Positions 29,893 to 38,591 of a DNA stretch of 60,072 nt are shown piece after piece. The stretch's first letter is position 1, and every line of letters begins with the position of its first letter. Both the position numbers and the translations under genes were made by a program. The notes beneath the pieces were generated by a model, which was given only the letters and a program-made list of their open reading frames with translations, was not told the origin of the DNA and did not search any database. The stretch is from Oscillospiraceae bacterium (GTDB lineage: Bacteria; Bacillota; Clostridia; Oscillospirales; Ruminococcaceae): NCBI GenBank assembly GCA_022766785.1, contig JALEOL010000049.1, forward strand, positions 1 through 60,072, read 5' to 3'.

Positions 29893-31005
29893 ATGATACA
29901 GTACGATGAAACAAGACTTGCGATGGAAGCGCTCACACCGCAGATAGAGGAATTAAGGGGCGCGCTGAACCTCGACGGCATAAAGATCAAGGTTGACGAG
30001 CTGGAGATGAAGTCCACCGAGCCGAACTTCTGGGACGACCCCGAGAAGGCGCAGGCAGTCCAGCAGCAGATCGGGCAGTATAAGAACACCATTGACAATT
30101 TCAACCGCTTAAAGACCAACCACGACGATGTCCTCGCCATGATAGAGCTTGCGGAGGAGGAGAACGACGAGAGCGCCGTTGACGAGGTAAAGGAGCTTGC
30201 CGAGAAGGTAAAGACCGAGTTTGAGGAGCAGAAGCTAGCCACCCTCATGACCGGCGAGTATGACAGCTCAAACGCAATTCTGACATTCCATGCAGGCGCA
30301 GGCGGAACCGAGGCGCAGGACTGGGTGTCCATGCTGCTGAGAATGTATATGAAGTGGGCTGACCGTCACGGCTTCAAGACCGAGATACTTGATATGCTGG
30401 ACGGCGAGGAAGCCGGCATCAAGAGTGCGTCTATCCACATTCAGGGCTTTAACGCATACGGGTTCCTGAAATCCGAGAACGGCGTGCACAGACTTGTCCG
30501 CGTATCCCCGTTCGACGCACAGGGGCGCAGGCACACCAGCTTCGCCAGCGTTGAGGTAATGCCCGAGATAGAAAAAGACGTTTCCGTTGAGATAAGGGAC
30601 GAGGATATCATCATGGAGGTGTTCCGCGCGAGCGGCGCAGGCGGTCAGCACATCAACAAGACCTCCTCTGCGGTAAGACTTATCCACAAGCCCACCGGCA
30701 TCGTGGTAGCCTGCCAGACCCAGCGTTCGCAGGTGCAGAACCGTGATTTCTGTATGAAAATGCTGATGTCAAAGCTGGTGGAGATCAAGGAGCGCGAGCA
30801 CCTCGAAAAGATAAGCGATATCAAGGGCGAACAGCTCAAGATCGAGTGGGGAAGCCAGATACGCTCGTATGTATTCATGCCGTACACTCTCGCAAAGGAC
30901 ACACGCACCGGCTACGAGAGCGGCAATATCCAGTCGGTAATGGACGGCGATATCGACGGCTTCATCTACGCCTACCTAAAGGCAAAGAGCCTGGGTGAGA
31001 TCTGA
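29893..31005 (+). CDS. prfB: Peptide chain release factor 2, without programmed frameshift
   Basis: A 370-residue class I release factor that reads UGA and UAA. The stop-codon recognition tripeptide SPF is in VSPFDAQGRRHTSF, and the catalytic GGQ is residues 250-252. The usual autoregulatory in-frame UGA near codon 26 is absent: codons 22-28 read R-G-A-L-N-L-D, with AAC at codon 26. An AAGGGG tract (29955-29960), like the stimulatory Shine-Dalgarno of frameshifting genes, is still present upstream. ATG 29893 follows AGGAG. Its stop TGA shares one base with the next start (TGATG), so it is coupled to the RNA methyltransferase. Confidence 0.96.
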   Translation: MIQYDETRLAMEALTPQIEELRGALNLDGIKIKVDELEMKSTEPNFWDDPEKAQAVQQQIGQYKNTIDNFNRLKTNHDDVLAMIELAEEENDESAVDEVKELAEKVKTEFEEQKLATLMTGEYDSSNAILTFHAGAGGTEAQDWVSMLLRMYMKWADRHGFKTEILDMLDGEEAGIKSASIHIQGFNAYGFLKSENGVHRLVRVSPFDAQGRRHTSFASVEVMPEIEKDVSVEIRDEDIIMEVFRASGAGGQHINKTSSAVRLIHKPTGIVVACQTQRSQVQNRDFCMKMLMSKLVEIKEREHLEKISDIKGEQLKIEWGSQIRSYVFMPYTLAKDTRTGYESGNIQSVMDGDIDGFIYAYLKAKSLGEI

Positions 31006-32378
31006 TGCCGCTGGCAAAGAATGACATTGTAACGCTGGAGATAACCGCCCTCACCAACGAGGGGAACGGCGTGGGGCATTACACAGACGGCTGCTCCGAC
31101 GGTAGGGGAATGGCGGTTTTTGTGCCGCTGACCGCAGTCGGGGACGTCGTTTCCTGCCGTATCCTCAAGGTGCTGAAAAGCTACGCTTACGGCAAAATCG
31201 AGGAGATCGTCACTCCCTCCGCCGACCGTATCCAAAGCGGCTGCCCGGCGTATGCCAAGTGCGGCGGCTGCTGTTTCCGGCATATTTCCTATGAGGCGGA
31301 GCTGCGCGCAAAAGAGGGCTTCGTCCGGGACGCGTTCGGGAGGATAGGCGGTCTTTCCCCGGAGCTGCTGCCAATTCGCGGAAGCGAGCATACCGAGGGC
31401 TATCGCAACAAGTTGCAAATGCCGGTCGCGAAGCAGGACGGAAAGACTGTCTGCGGCTTCTTTTCGGAGCGCTCCCACCGGGTCATTCCTACCGAAAAAT
31501 GCGCGCTTCAGCCGGAGCTGTTCGCGGAGATAACACGGTTTGTGACCGAACAGGCGGACAAGCTGCACATCTCGGTGTACAGTGAGGAAAAGCACGAGGG
31601 CGTACTGCGGCATATTTTCCTGCGCCGGGGGCATTACAGCGGAGAGGTCTGCCTGTGCCTTGTTGCAAGGAGGAGGGTGCCGGAGTTCGACAGGCTTGCA
31701 AAAAGCGCTGCAGAACGGTTCCCGGAGATCACCGGGGTGGTGCTGAACATCAACCGGGAGCGCACCAACGTTATTCTCGGCGAGGAGGAGAAGGTGCTTT
31801 ACGGCAGGGCGGAGATAAGCGACACTATGTGCGGCGTCCGGGTGGAGATATCCCCGAAGTCGTTCTATCAGGTGAACACTCCGGCGGCGGAGGCGCTTTA
31901 CCGGCAGGCGGCGGAATTTGCGCAGCCGGAGGGCAAAACGCTGCTAGACCTATACTGCGGTGCCGGGACGATAGGGCTTTCAATGGCGAAGTCCGCGAAA
32001 CGGGTCATAGGCGCTGAGATAGTTCCACAGGCGGTAGAGAACGCAAGATCGAACGCAGAGCGCAATGGAATAAAGAATGCTGAGTTCATCTGCGCCGACG
32101 CAGGGCAGGCGGCAAAGCGGCTGGAGCAGACCGGGGAAAAGCCGGATGTTATCCTGCTCGATCCCCCGAGAAAGGGCTGCGACGAAGCCACACTCACCGC
32201 CTGCGCGGCAATGTCCCCGGAGCGGATAGTGATGATATCCTGCAACCCGGCGACCGCCGCGAGGGACTGCAAAAGGCTTTCGGAGCTGGGATATTCCGTG
32301 CAGAGGGTTCGCCCGTTCGACCTGTTTCCGCGGACTAGCCATGTGGAGTGCGTGGCGCAGTTGAAAAAGTCAGTGTGA
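31005..32378 (+). CDS. rlmD: 23S rRNA (uracil-5-)-methyltransferase, RumA/RlmD family
   Basis: A 457-residue SAM-dependent m5U methyltransferase. The N-terminal ~60 residues form a TRAM-like beta barrel, followed by Fe-S cysteines in CPAYAKCGGC. The SAM-binding motif is DLYCGAGTIGL and the catalytic cysteine lies in MISCNPAT. In Gram-positives this family often covers both U747 and U1939 (RlmCD), so the exact target is open. The start overlaps the prfB stop by one base. A MITE is inserted 5 bp after its stop. Confidence 0.9.
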   Translation: MPLAKNDIVTLEITALTNEGNGVGHYTDGCSDGRGMAVFVPLTAVGDVVSCRILKVLKSYAYGKIEEIVTPSADRIQSGCPAYAKCGGCCFRHISYEAELRAKEGFVRDAFGRIGGLSPELLPIRGSEHTEGYRNKLQMPVAKQDGKTVCGFFSERSHRVIPTEKCALQPELFAEITRFVTEQADKLHISVYSEEKHEGVLRHIFLRRGHYSGEVCLCLVARRRVPEFDRLAKSAAERFPEITGVVLNINRERTNVILGEEEKVLYGRAEISDTMCGVRVEISPKSFYQVNTPAAEALYRQAAEFAQPEGKTLLDLYCGAGTIGLSMAKSAKRVIGAEIVPQAVENARSNAERNGIKNAEFICADAGQAAKRLEQTGEKPDVILLDPPRKGCDEATLTACAAMSPERIVMISCNPATAARDCKRLSELGYSVQRVRPFDLFPRTSHVECVAQLKKSV

Positions 32379-32383
32379 TATAG

Positions 32384-32602
32384 GGCAACACCGCACAATT
32401 ACCGGCTAACGCCTTTGTGAGTGAACGCTTGTTTGCATCTTTTTTGTATTGCACAATCTGACCTTGCAGGGTGTCACTCTTTTTGTACGATCTGACGAAA
32501 AACCGAGTTCAGCACTAACTACCACTTGACCTATAAGCGAAATGTGATATGTTGCGCTGAACTGACAGAGCAATCGCACGACAATAATTATGCGGTGTTG
32601 CC
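32384..32602. mobile_element. 219-bp MITE with 18-bp inverted repeats and ATAG target duplication
   Basis: GGCAACACCGCACAATTA (32384-32401) and the reverse complement of 32585-32602 match at 17 of 18 positions. Flanking ATAG at 32380-32383 and 32603-32606 is a 4-bp direct repeat. The interior has no coding frame but an inner GTTCAGC/GCTGAAC pair. A possible outward promoter (TTGACC at 32526, TATGTT at 32548, 16-bp spacer) points to the next gene. This is a non-autonomous element whose transposase is not in the window. Confidence 0.82.
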
Positions 32603-32692
32603 ATAGATAAAGTGCGCAAACTGCGGCGATAAATGCTGCTGTGTAGAAATAATAATGCGCTTGTGTAGAACAAAAACAAATCTGGAGGCTCT

Positions 32693-33319
32693 ATGCTGGA
32701 GGATATAAAGAAATCAGCACTATCAGGTATACTGATATCGATTGGCGGCTGCGTGCTTCTGGCAAGCACGAAAGCCGGATATATGTGGGCGGGGGCGCTG
32801 CTGTTCTCGCTGGGGCTTTTCGCGATATGCGAGTACGGGTTTAATCTTTATACGGGAAAGGTGGGCTATATCGCCTGCTATTTCCGCAACTGGAGGTACA
32901 TACTTCACGTCCTGCTGATACTGGCGGTCAATCTGGCGGTGACTTTCATTATGGGCTGCCTTGTGAGCCTGTGCCTGCCGGATATCGCCGAGAGCGCCCG
33001 GGATAGCTACGCGGCAAAGCTTTTTGCACAGCCGCAGAAGTGGGTGCTTTCCTCAATACTCTGTGGAATGCTGATGTTTCTTGCAGTGGATCTCTGGAAG
33101 CGGGGTAAGATCATCGGCGTGTTCCTGTGCGTGCCGGTGTTCATTTTCTGCGGCTTCGACCACTCAATAGCGAACTCCTTCTACAACGGCGCCGCGCTGG
33201 GGGAGCAGACCTTTTCCCTGCGAAACGTCCTGTTCGTTACGATAGTGATACTGGGCAACGCACTGGGGGGAATGCTCATTCCCATGCTCACGAGGAAATG
33301 GCGCAGGGACGCAGAATAA
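32693..33319 (+). CDS. Formate/nitrite transporter family (FNT) protein, compact
   Basis: A 208-residue integral membrane protein matching FNT channels, which pass formate, nitrite, hydrosulfide or similar small anions. The hallmark is GFDHSIANSF with the central-pore His (compare GFEHSIAN of FocA), plus an ending LGNALGGML. YTGKVGYI after the second helix corresponds to the usual FTGN region. About six helices are seen. It is 50-70 residues shorter than common FNTs, starting right at helix 1 and with short termini. ATG 32693 follows GGAGG. Substrate cannot be told; it leads a run of envelope genes and its upstream region holds the MITE. Confidence 0.75.
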   Translation: MLEDIKKSALSGILISIGGCVLLASTKAGYMWAGALLFSLGLFAICEYGFNLYTGKVGYIACYFRNWRYILHVLLILAVNLAVTFIMGCLVSLCLPDIAESARDSYAAKLFAQPQKWVLSSILCGMLMFLAVDLWKRGKIIGVFLCVPVFIFCGFDHSIANSFYNGAALGEQTFSLRNVLFVTIVILGNALGGMLIPMLTRKWRRDAE

Positions 33320-33343
33320 GCATACAGAAACGGCGGTGATCGT

Positions 33344-33676
33344 GTGACGTCATTCAGGGTGCTGGTAATTAAAACAGGCTTTGCGGTGCTGTTTCTTATT
33401 GTATTTGCAGTGATGCTGGCGCTGTTGTGTGCGGCGGCGTTCGGTATTCCTGCCGGGATAATGGTGAGTATCTTCGGGTTCGCCGTAAAGCTGTTCCGGG
33501 CGCAGTTCATCGTCACGTCGCTTTCGGCGGAGACAATGCTGTTCGGAGGGCTTGCAGCCGCTTTCGGTGCGGCTTTCTGCGGTATCGCCGCTGTGGAGCT
33601 TGGTTATCTTATTTCCGGGGTGTATCTCAGAGTGCGCAGGAAATGCGATATTCTGCTTGGCTGGAAGCCGCTGTGA
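33344..33676 (+). CDS. Small membrane protein, DUF1700/HAAS-like
   Basis: A 110-residue protein of hydrophobic segments (VLFLIVFAVMLALLCAAAFGIPAGIMVSIFG and a second pair later). The arrangement and the adjoining DUF4097-type gene fit the membrane part of HAAS/DUF1700 proteins, but the N-terminal HAAS helices are missing or very short. Start is GTG 33344 with GGCGG upstream. It lies between the FNT and DUF4097 genes. Function unknown. Confidence 0.6.
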   Translation: MTSFRVLVIKTGFAVLFLIVFAVMLALLCAAAFGIPAGIMVSIFGFAVKLFRAQFIVTSLSAETMLFGGLAAAFGAAFCGIAAVELGYLISGVYLRVRRKCDILLGWKPL

Positions 33677-33692
33677 CGACGGAGGTGTTGGT

Positions 33693-34436
33693 TTGAGACG
33701 TGCTGTTCTTCATCGCTGGCTGATAGTCACAGGGGCGCTGGCGGCGGCATTCACCGCGGCGGCGGTGCTCATTCCCGGCGAGAGCCTCGGCTCGGCAAGG
33801 CAGGGCGACGAGGAATTCCCACTGTGCGAATACATCAGCGTTGACCTGCTCAGAACCCCCGTCACGGTGATACCGTATGAGGGCAAAAAAATACGTTTCC
33901 GGTGGAAAAACGACGTGCCGCTGTCGGCGGAGATTGGGGATAACTCCCTGACGATAACCGAAAGCAGCGATGTCATTGTGTCGCTGTTCGCCGGGGACGC
34001 CGGGGATTATGGAATGTGGCTGTACCTGCCCCGGGAATACTACCGGGATATCGTGATATACACCGCTTCCGGGGACGTTTCCCTGGGCGATATCGACAGC
34101 GACCGCATAACCGTAGTCACCAACAGCGGAAATATCCTGTCGGAGAACACGCGTTCGCTGTGCAGTCTTGCCACGGGCAGCGGAGATATCGACCTTGATT
34201 TCTACAGCGTTATCGACGGAAGCAGCATACAGTCCCGGACGGGCAGCGCAACGCTCACTTTTCCGAGGGGCAGCAGCGTGGCGCTGGATTTCGAGACTGA
34301 CACGGGAGAGCTTAGCACAGAGCTTCTGAGCGGCAGCTTCCCCGGCAGCCATATGTACAGCTTCAACGGCGGCGGACGGCTTATCCATGCGTCGCTGGAG
34401 AGCGGAGTGCTCACCGTGCGTGAAAAGGAGGAATAA
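33693..34436 (+). CDS. DUF4097-family beta-strand repeat protein
   Basis: A 247-residue protein with one N-terminal transmembrane helix (WLIVTGALAAAFTAAAVLI) and an outer domain of repeating beta strands. Motifs such as YTASGDVSLGDIDSDRITVVTNSGNI and TGSGDIDLDF are typical of DUF4097 beta-solenoids. Start is the TTG at 33693, with GGAGGTG 6 bp upstream; the longer ATG frame from 33552 overlaps the previous gene and has no site. Genes like this are often tied to envelope-stress signalling with HAAS partners. Its exact role is unknown. Confidence 0.75.
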   Translation: MRRAVLHRWLIVTGALAAAFTAAAVLIPGESLGSARQGDEEFPLCEYISVDLLRTPVTVIPYEGKKIRFRWKNDVPLSAEIGDNSLTITESSDVIVSLFAGDAGDYGMWLYLPREYYRDIVIYTASGDVSLGDIDSDRITVVTNSGNILSENTRSLCSLATGSGDIDLDFYSVIDGSSIQSRTGSATLTFPRGSSVALDFETDTGELSTELLSGSFPGSHMYSFNGGGRLIHASLESGVLTVREKEE

Positions 34437-34438
34437 AT

Positions 34439-34846
34439 TTGAAAACCTACAGACAGCAGCTTATCATAACCACTGACCAGCCGGAGCAGTTCCTCAATCT
34501 GTCGTATGAGGTGGAGGAGTGCGTCCGCAGGAGCCTGATAAACGACGGGCTGTGCGTTGTGTATTCACAGCACACTACCTCGGCGGTGTTCCTTGAAAAC
34601 GACCGGGAGGAGCTTTATTCCGACTGGCTGAAAATGCTCGGGAAGATAGTCCCGGGGGAGAGCGATTACAAGGTGGATTACTCCAGCGCAGGAGCGGCGC
34701 ACATGAAGCAGATGCTTTTAGGATCCAGCGTGACTGTCCCGATATCGGACGGGCGAATGGAGCTGGGGCCGCGTCAGTACATAATGTATGGCGACTTTGA
34801 CGGCTGCCGTGAGAAAACTGTCATTGTAAAGATAATAGGAGAGTGA
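34439..34846 (+). CDS. YjbQ/UPF0047 family protein
   Basis: A 135-residue member of UPF0047 (YjbQ), small trimeric proteins with a conserved His cluster. Some have been reported to have thiamine-phosphate synthase side activity, but the physiological role is unclear. Visible motifs are VVYSQHTTSAVFLEND and AAHMKQMLLGSSVTVPISDGRMELG. Start is TTG 34439 with AAAAGGAGG 5 bp upstream, 2 bp after the previous stop, so it belongs to the same operon. Confidence 0.85.
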   Translation: MKTYRQQLIITTDQPEQFLNLSYEVEECVRRSLINDGLCVVYSQHTTSAVFLENDREELYSDWLKMLGKIVPGESDYKVDYSSAGAAHMKQMLLGSSVTVPISDGRMELGPRQYIMYGDFDGCREKTVIVKIIGE

Positions 34847-34855
34847 ACTAACGGC

Positions 34856-35809
34856 ATGTTGTCCGTGATAATCCCATCATACAACGAGCATGAAAATATC
34901 AGGCGCACTGCCGGCACTATCGCCGCAATACTCCGCAATGAGAAAATTGACTATGAGCTGATTTTCGTTGACGACGGATCCGTCGATGAAACCTGGTCGG
35001 AGATAACAGATGCAGGACTGTTTGACCCCAACGTCCGGGGCATAGGCTTTTCCCGGAACTTCGGCAAGGAGGGCGCGATATTTGCCGGGCTGAAAAACGC
35101 CCGGGGGGAATGCGCCGTAGTGATAGACTGCGACCTGCAGCACCCACCGGAGCTTATCCCGGAGATGTACCGCCTGTGGCAGGGCGGCGCGGAGGTCGTG
35201 GAGGCGGTAAAGCGCTCCCGGGGCAGGGAGGGGCTGTTCCACAAGCTGTTCGCCCGGAGCTTCTATAAGATGATGAAGTCCTCGTCCGGGATAAATCTCG
35301 ACGGCGCCAGCGACTTCAAGCTGCTGGACAGAAAGGTCATAAACGCCCTGAACGAGCTGCCGGAGCGTATCACGTTCTTCCGGGCGCTGTCAAGCTGGGT
35401 GGGATTTACCACCGAGCGCGTGGAGTTCGACGTGCAGCCCCGTGCCGCCGGCAGGAGCAAATTCAGCATGAAAAGCCTGTTCAGGTTCGCGCTGAATAAT
35501 ATCACGTCATTCACCGACCTGCCCATTCGGCTGATATCATGGGTGGGCGCGGTATTCGGCGTGCTGGCGTTGATACTCGGCGTTCAGACGCTGGTAAAGT
35601 ACTTCTGCGGACATGCAGCAGAGGGCTTTTCAACGGTCATTCTGCTGATACTCATCACCGGCGCCTGCGTCATGCTGGGCGTGGGGGTCATCGGGTATTA
35701 CCTCTCGAAAATATACGAAGAAATCAAACAGCGTCCCAGGTACATAATTTCAAGGACGACCGGCGGAAAGGAGCACGCAGATGGAAAACAGCACGACAGC
35801 AGCGATTAA
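34856..35809 (+). CDS. Polyprenyl-phosphate glycosyltransferase, GT2 (GtrB/CsbB-like)
   Basis: A 317-residue membrane-anchored GT2 enzyme. The catalytic half carries FVDDGSVDETW, FSRNFGKEGAI and DCDLQHPPELIPEM. Two C-terminal transmembrane helices follow (ISWVGAVFGVLALILGVQTLV and VILLILITGACVMLGVGVIGYYL). This layout is that of CsbB/GtrB, which transfer a sugar from a nucleotide to undecaprenyl phosphate at the inner face of the membrane. The YfhO-like gene overlaps its end by 29 bp, the known pairing in lipoteichoic acid glycosylation. Confidence 0.88.
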   Translation: MLSVIIPSYNEHENIRRTAGTIAAILRNEKIDYELIFVDDGSVDETWSEITDAGLFDPNVRGIGFSRNFGKEGAIFAGLKNARGECAVVIDCDLQHPPELIPEMYRLWQGGAEVVEAVKRSRGREGLFHKLFARSFYKMMKSSSGINLDGASDFKLLDRKVINALNELPERITFFRALSSWVGFTTERVEFDVQPRAAGRSKFSMKSLFRFALNNITSFTDLPIRLISWVGAVFGVLALILGVQTLVKYFCGHAAEGFSTVILLILITGACVMLGVGVIGYYLSKIYEEIKQRPRYIISRTTGGKEHADGKQHDSSD

Positions 35810-38555
35810 GCGTGTATCCTGCCGCATAGGAAAGGCGATAGCTGACAGCCGGGCGTACTGGCTGTCTTTTCTGCTGCCTGTGGCGATACTTTTCGTGTCA
35901 TACATCATATTTCAGGTGTGGCCGTTCGGGGAGCGCTCGGTGCTTTCCCTCGACCTTAATGCGCAGTACGTCTACTACTACGACTACATGTATGATGTGT
36001 TCGCCGGTAAGGAGAGCCTGCTGTACAGCTGGAGCAGGAACCTTTCCGGGGAGTTCATGGGGATAATCGGCTACTACCTTGCAAGCCCGTTCAATCTGCT
36101 GGTGTGGATGTTCCCACGGACGATGATAACCGAGGGGCTTATGACGATGATGCTGGCAAAGGCAGGCGCTTCGGGGCTTGCGTGTGCGTTCTTCCTGCGC
36201 AGGCACAGGGAGTGCGGACGAATGACCACCGTCACCTTTTCGGTGATGTGGGCGCTGTGCGGCTTCTTCATCGTGCAGACCATGAACCCCATGTGGCTGG
36301 ACGGTCTGGTGGCTCTGCCGCTTATCGCAATGGGCGTGGAGCGTATCTGCGACAAGCGGAGGTTCCTGCTGTATGTCCTTTCGCTGTTGTATATTTTCGT
36401 TGCGAATTTCTACATCGGTTACATGACCGGGATATTTTCGGCGCTGTACTTTGTCTGGTATCTCGCTTCCGGGAAGAGCCGAAACAGGCATTTCGGGGAA
36501 TACTGCGGCTCGGTGCTGATGTACGGCGCAGGCTCGGTATGCGCTATCCTGATGTCCTGCTTCATGATACTGCCGGTGTACAAGTCGCTTTCCAACGGCA
36601 AATTCGAGTTCTCTGAGCCGGACTATTCCCTGGCGGAGAGCTTTGATATCGCGGATATCTTTATCAAGATGTTCCCGACGGAATACGACACGGTGCGCAT
36701 GGAGGGAATGCCGATACTCTACTGCGGCACACTTGCGCTGGTGTGTGCGGTGATGTACTTCACCTGCCGTAAGTTCACCTCCCGTGAGCGTATCGCGAGC
36801 GGCGTTTTCATCGGGGCTATGGTGCTGTGCATGTATATCAGGCCCGTGGACATGCTGTGGCACGGCGGTCAGATGCCGAACTGGCTTCCTTACCGCTATT
36901 CGTTCATGATAAGCTTCCTGCTGATAGTTTTCGGCGCGCAGACCTTTGACCGGTTAAAAAGCGTCCGGGGCAGGAGCTTCGGCACGGCGTTCGTTATCCT
37001 GCTTGCTATGCTGCTTTTCGCCGACCTCAACAACGACAGCTGGAAGTATGAGCAGGTGCTGACCGTGGGCATTCCGCTGGTGATACTGGCGGCAGTGCTT
37101 ATCCTGGCGTGGGTTTACCGCAAACACGGCGCGAAAAAGCCGGTGTGCGTGGCGCTGGCGGCGTTCGTCTGTGCGGAGGCAGGGCTGAACACGGCTCACT
37201 CGCTGTATCAGATGCACGATGATATCGTGTTTTCCACGCGCGACAGCTACCGGTGGGATATACCGCTCACCCGTGATGTCACGGAGCAGATACATGATAT
37301 GGACGACGGGTTTTACCGCATGGAAAAGACGTTCCACCGCTGCGTCAACGACCCGATAGCACTGAGAATGTACGGCATGAGCCACAGCTCCAGCACGCTC
37401 AACGCAAAGGCTATCTCGCTGCTGAGGTCGCTTGGCTTCGCCGGGAGGGAGCACTATACCAGATACGACGGCGCAACCATGCTCACCGACGATATCTTCG
37501 GCGTGAAGTACATCATGGCGACCAGCGGCAAGACTGTGCCCTACACCGACACTATCCCGGTGGAGACCGATACCGCTATCCAGGTCTACGAAAACAGCGA
37601 TGCACTCGGTATAGCGTACCTCGCGGACAGGGACATTATCGGCTACGACCTGAACGAGTATTCGCCGTTCCAGGCACAGAACAAGCTGGCGACCATGCTT
37701 TCCGGCAACAAGGGAACTACGGTGTTCAGGGCGATAGACGACGTGGAGTTCGACAGTGAGAATATCCGCATAGGCTCCACCACCGACGCGCACTATAGCT
37801 ACAAAAAGACCAACGAGGACGCGGACGCGTGGATAGAATACACCGTGACCGCCCAGGCTGACGGGCCGGTCTACATGTATCTTCCTACGAAGTATGAGCG
37901 TGAAACGCAGCTTTACGTCAACGATATCTACCGCGGAAACTATTTCCTGTATGAGAACCACAGCATAGAGTATCTCGGGACGTTCGAAAAGGGCACGGAA
38001 TTCCGCGTGAAGTTAAAGCTGCTGGATAAGGCGGTTTATTTCACGAATGCGTGGTTTTATTATATCGACTCTGCGGCGCTGGAGAAATTCAACAACACCA
38101 TGCAGCAGATGAATGCGGACACGACCCTTACGCGCACCGGGGGCTGCACCCTGGAGCTTGAGGTGAACGCCGCGGAGGACTGCGCGCTGTTTACGACTAT
38201 CCCCCTGGAGGAGGGCTGGACTGTTACCGTTGACGGCGAGCGGGTCAGCGTAAAGCCCTGTCTTTCAGGGTCGCTGATGTGCATTCCGGTGAGCGCCGGG
38301 AAGCACACTATCGTACTGGACTTCTATCCGGCAGGGCTGAGCAGAGGACTTATCCTTACCGCAGCCGGAATGTTCTGTCTTGCGGTAATGCTGCTGGTCT
38401 GCGACTGGTTAAGGCGCAGGGACAGCCGACAGCCGGTCAGCGATACAGCGGTAGGGAAGGAGCCGCAGACGGAGCTTCACACAGAGGAAAGCTCCAACGA
38501 ACAGGAAATGACAGTTCCGGAAGTCCCCGGAGAAAGCGATGATACCGGTGAATAA
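35781..38555 (+). CDS. YfhO family membrane glycosyltransferase
   Basis: A 924-residue GT-C-like protein. About a dozen hydrophobic helices lie in the first ~480 residues, then a large outer domain, a last helix (LILTAAGMFCLAVMLLVCDWL) and a charged, Glu-rich tail. Early motifs include SLDLNAQYVYYYDYMYDVF and NLSGEFMGIIGYYLASPFN, typical of YfhO. Known YfhO proteins use a lipid-linked sugar made by a CsbB-type partner to decorate lipoteichoic acid outside the cell. The start ATG 35781 has GGAAAGGAG and overlaps the GT2 gene, supporting that partnership. A strong terminator follows. Confidence 0.88.
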   Translation: MENSTTAAIKRVSCRIGKAIADSRAYWLSFLLPVAILFVSYIIFQVWPFGERSVLSLDLNAQYVYYYDYMYDVFAGKESLLYSWSRNLSGEFMGIIGYYLASPFNLLVWMFPRTMITEGLMTMMLAKAGASGLACAFFLRRHRECGRMTTVTFSVMWALCGFFIVQTMNPMWLDGLVALPLIAMGVERICDKRRFLLYVLSLLYIFVANFYIGYMTGIFSALYFVWYLASGKSRNRHFGEYCGSVLMYGAGSVCAILMSCFMILPVYKSLSNGKFEFSEPDYSLAESFDIADIFIKMFPTEYDTVRMEGMPILYCGTLALVCAVMYFTCRKFTSRERIASGVFIGAMVLCMYIRPVDMLWHGGQMPNWLPYRYSFMISFLLIVFGAQTFDRLKSVRGRSFGTAFVILLAMLLFADLNNDSWKYEQVLTVGIPLVILAAVLILAWVYRKHGAKKPVCVALAAFVCAEAGLNTAHSLYQMHDDIVFSTRDSYRWDIPLTRDVTEQIHDMDDGFYRMEKTFHRCVNDPIALRMYGMSHSSSTLNAKAISLLRSLGFAGREHYTRYDGATMLTDDIFGVKYIMATSGKTVPYTDTIPVETDTAIQVYENSDALGIAYLADRDIIGYDLNEYSPFQAQNKLATMLSGNKGTTVFRAIDDVEFDSENIRIGSTTDAHYSYKKTNEDADAWIEYTVTAQADGPVYMYLPTKYERETQLYVNDIYRGNYFLYENHSIEYLGTFEKGTEFRVKLKLLDKAVYFTNAWFYYIDSAALEKFNNTMQQMNADTTLTRTGGCTLELEVNAAEDCALFTTIPLEEGWTVTVDGERVSVKPCLSGSLMCIPVSAGKHTIVLDFYPAGLSRGLILTAAGMFCLAVMLLVCDWLRRRDSRQPVSDTAVGKEPQTELHTEESSNEQEMTVPEVPGESDDTGE

Positions 38556-38560
38556 ACCAG

Positions 38561-38588
38561 ACGGCAGGCGAACAAGAACGCCTGCCGT
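38561..38588. terminator. Bidirectional terminator after the YfhO gene
   Basis: ACGGCAGGCG (38561-38570) pairs perfectly with CGCCTGCCGT (38579-38588), followed by GTTTTATTT. It separates two convergent genes. Confidence 0.85.
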
Positions 38589-38591
38589 GTT

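Noticed and set aside
33552-33692. ATG extension of the DUF4097 protein
   Set aside because: It overlaps the preceding membrane-protein gene in another frame, while the TTG at 33693 has a strong ribosome site and begins just before the membrane helix.
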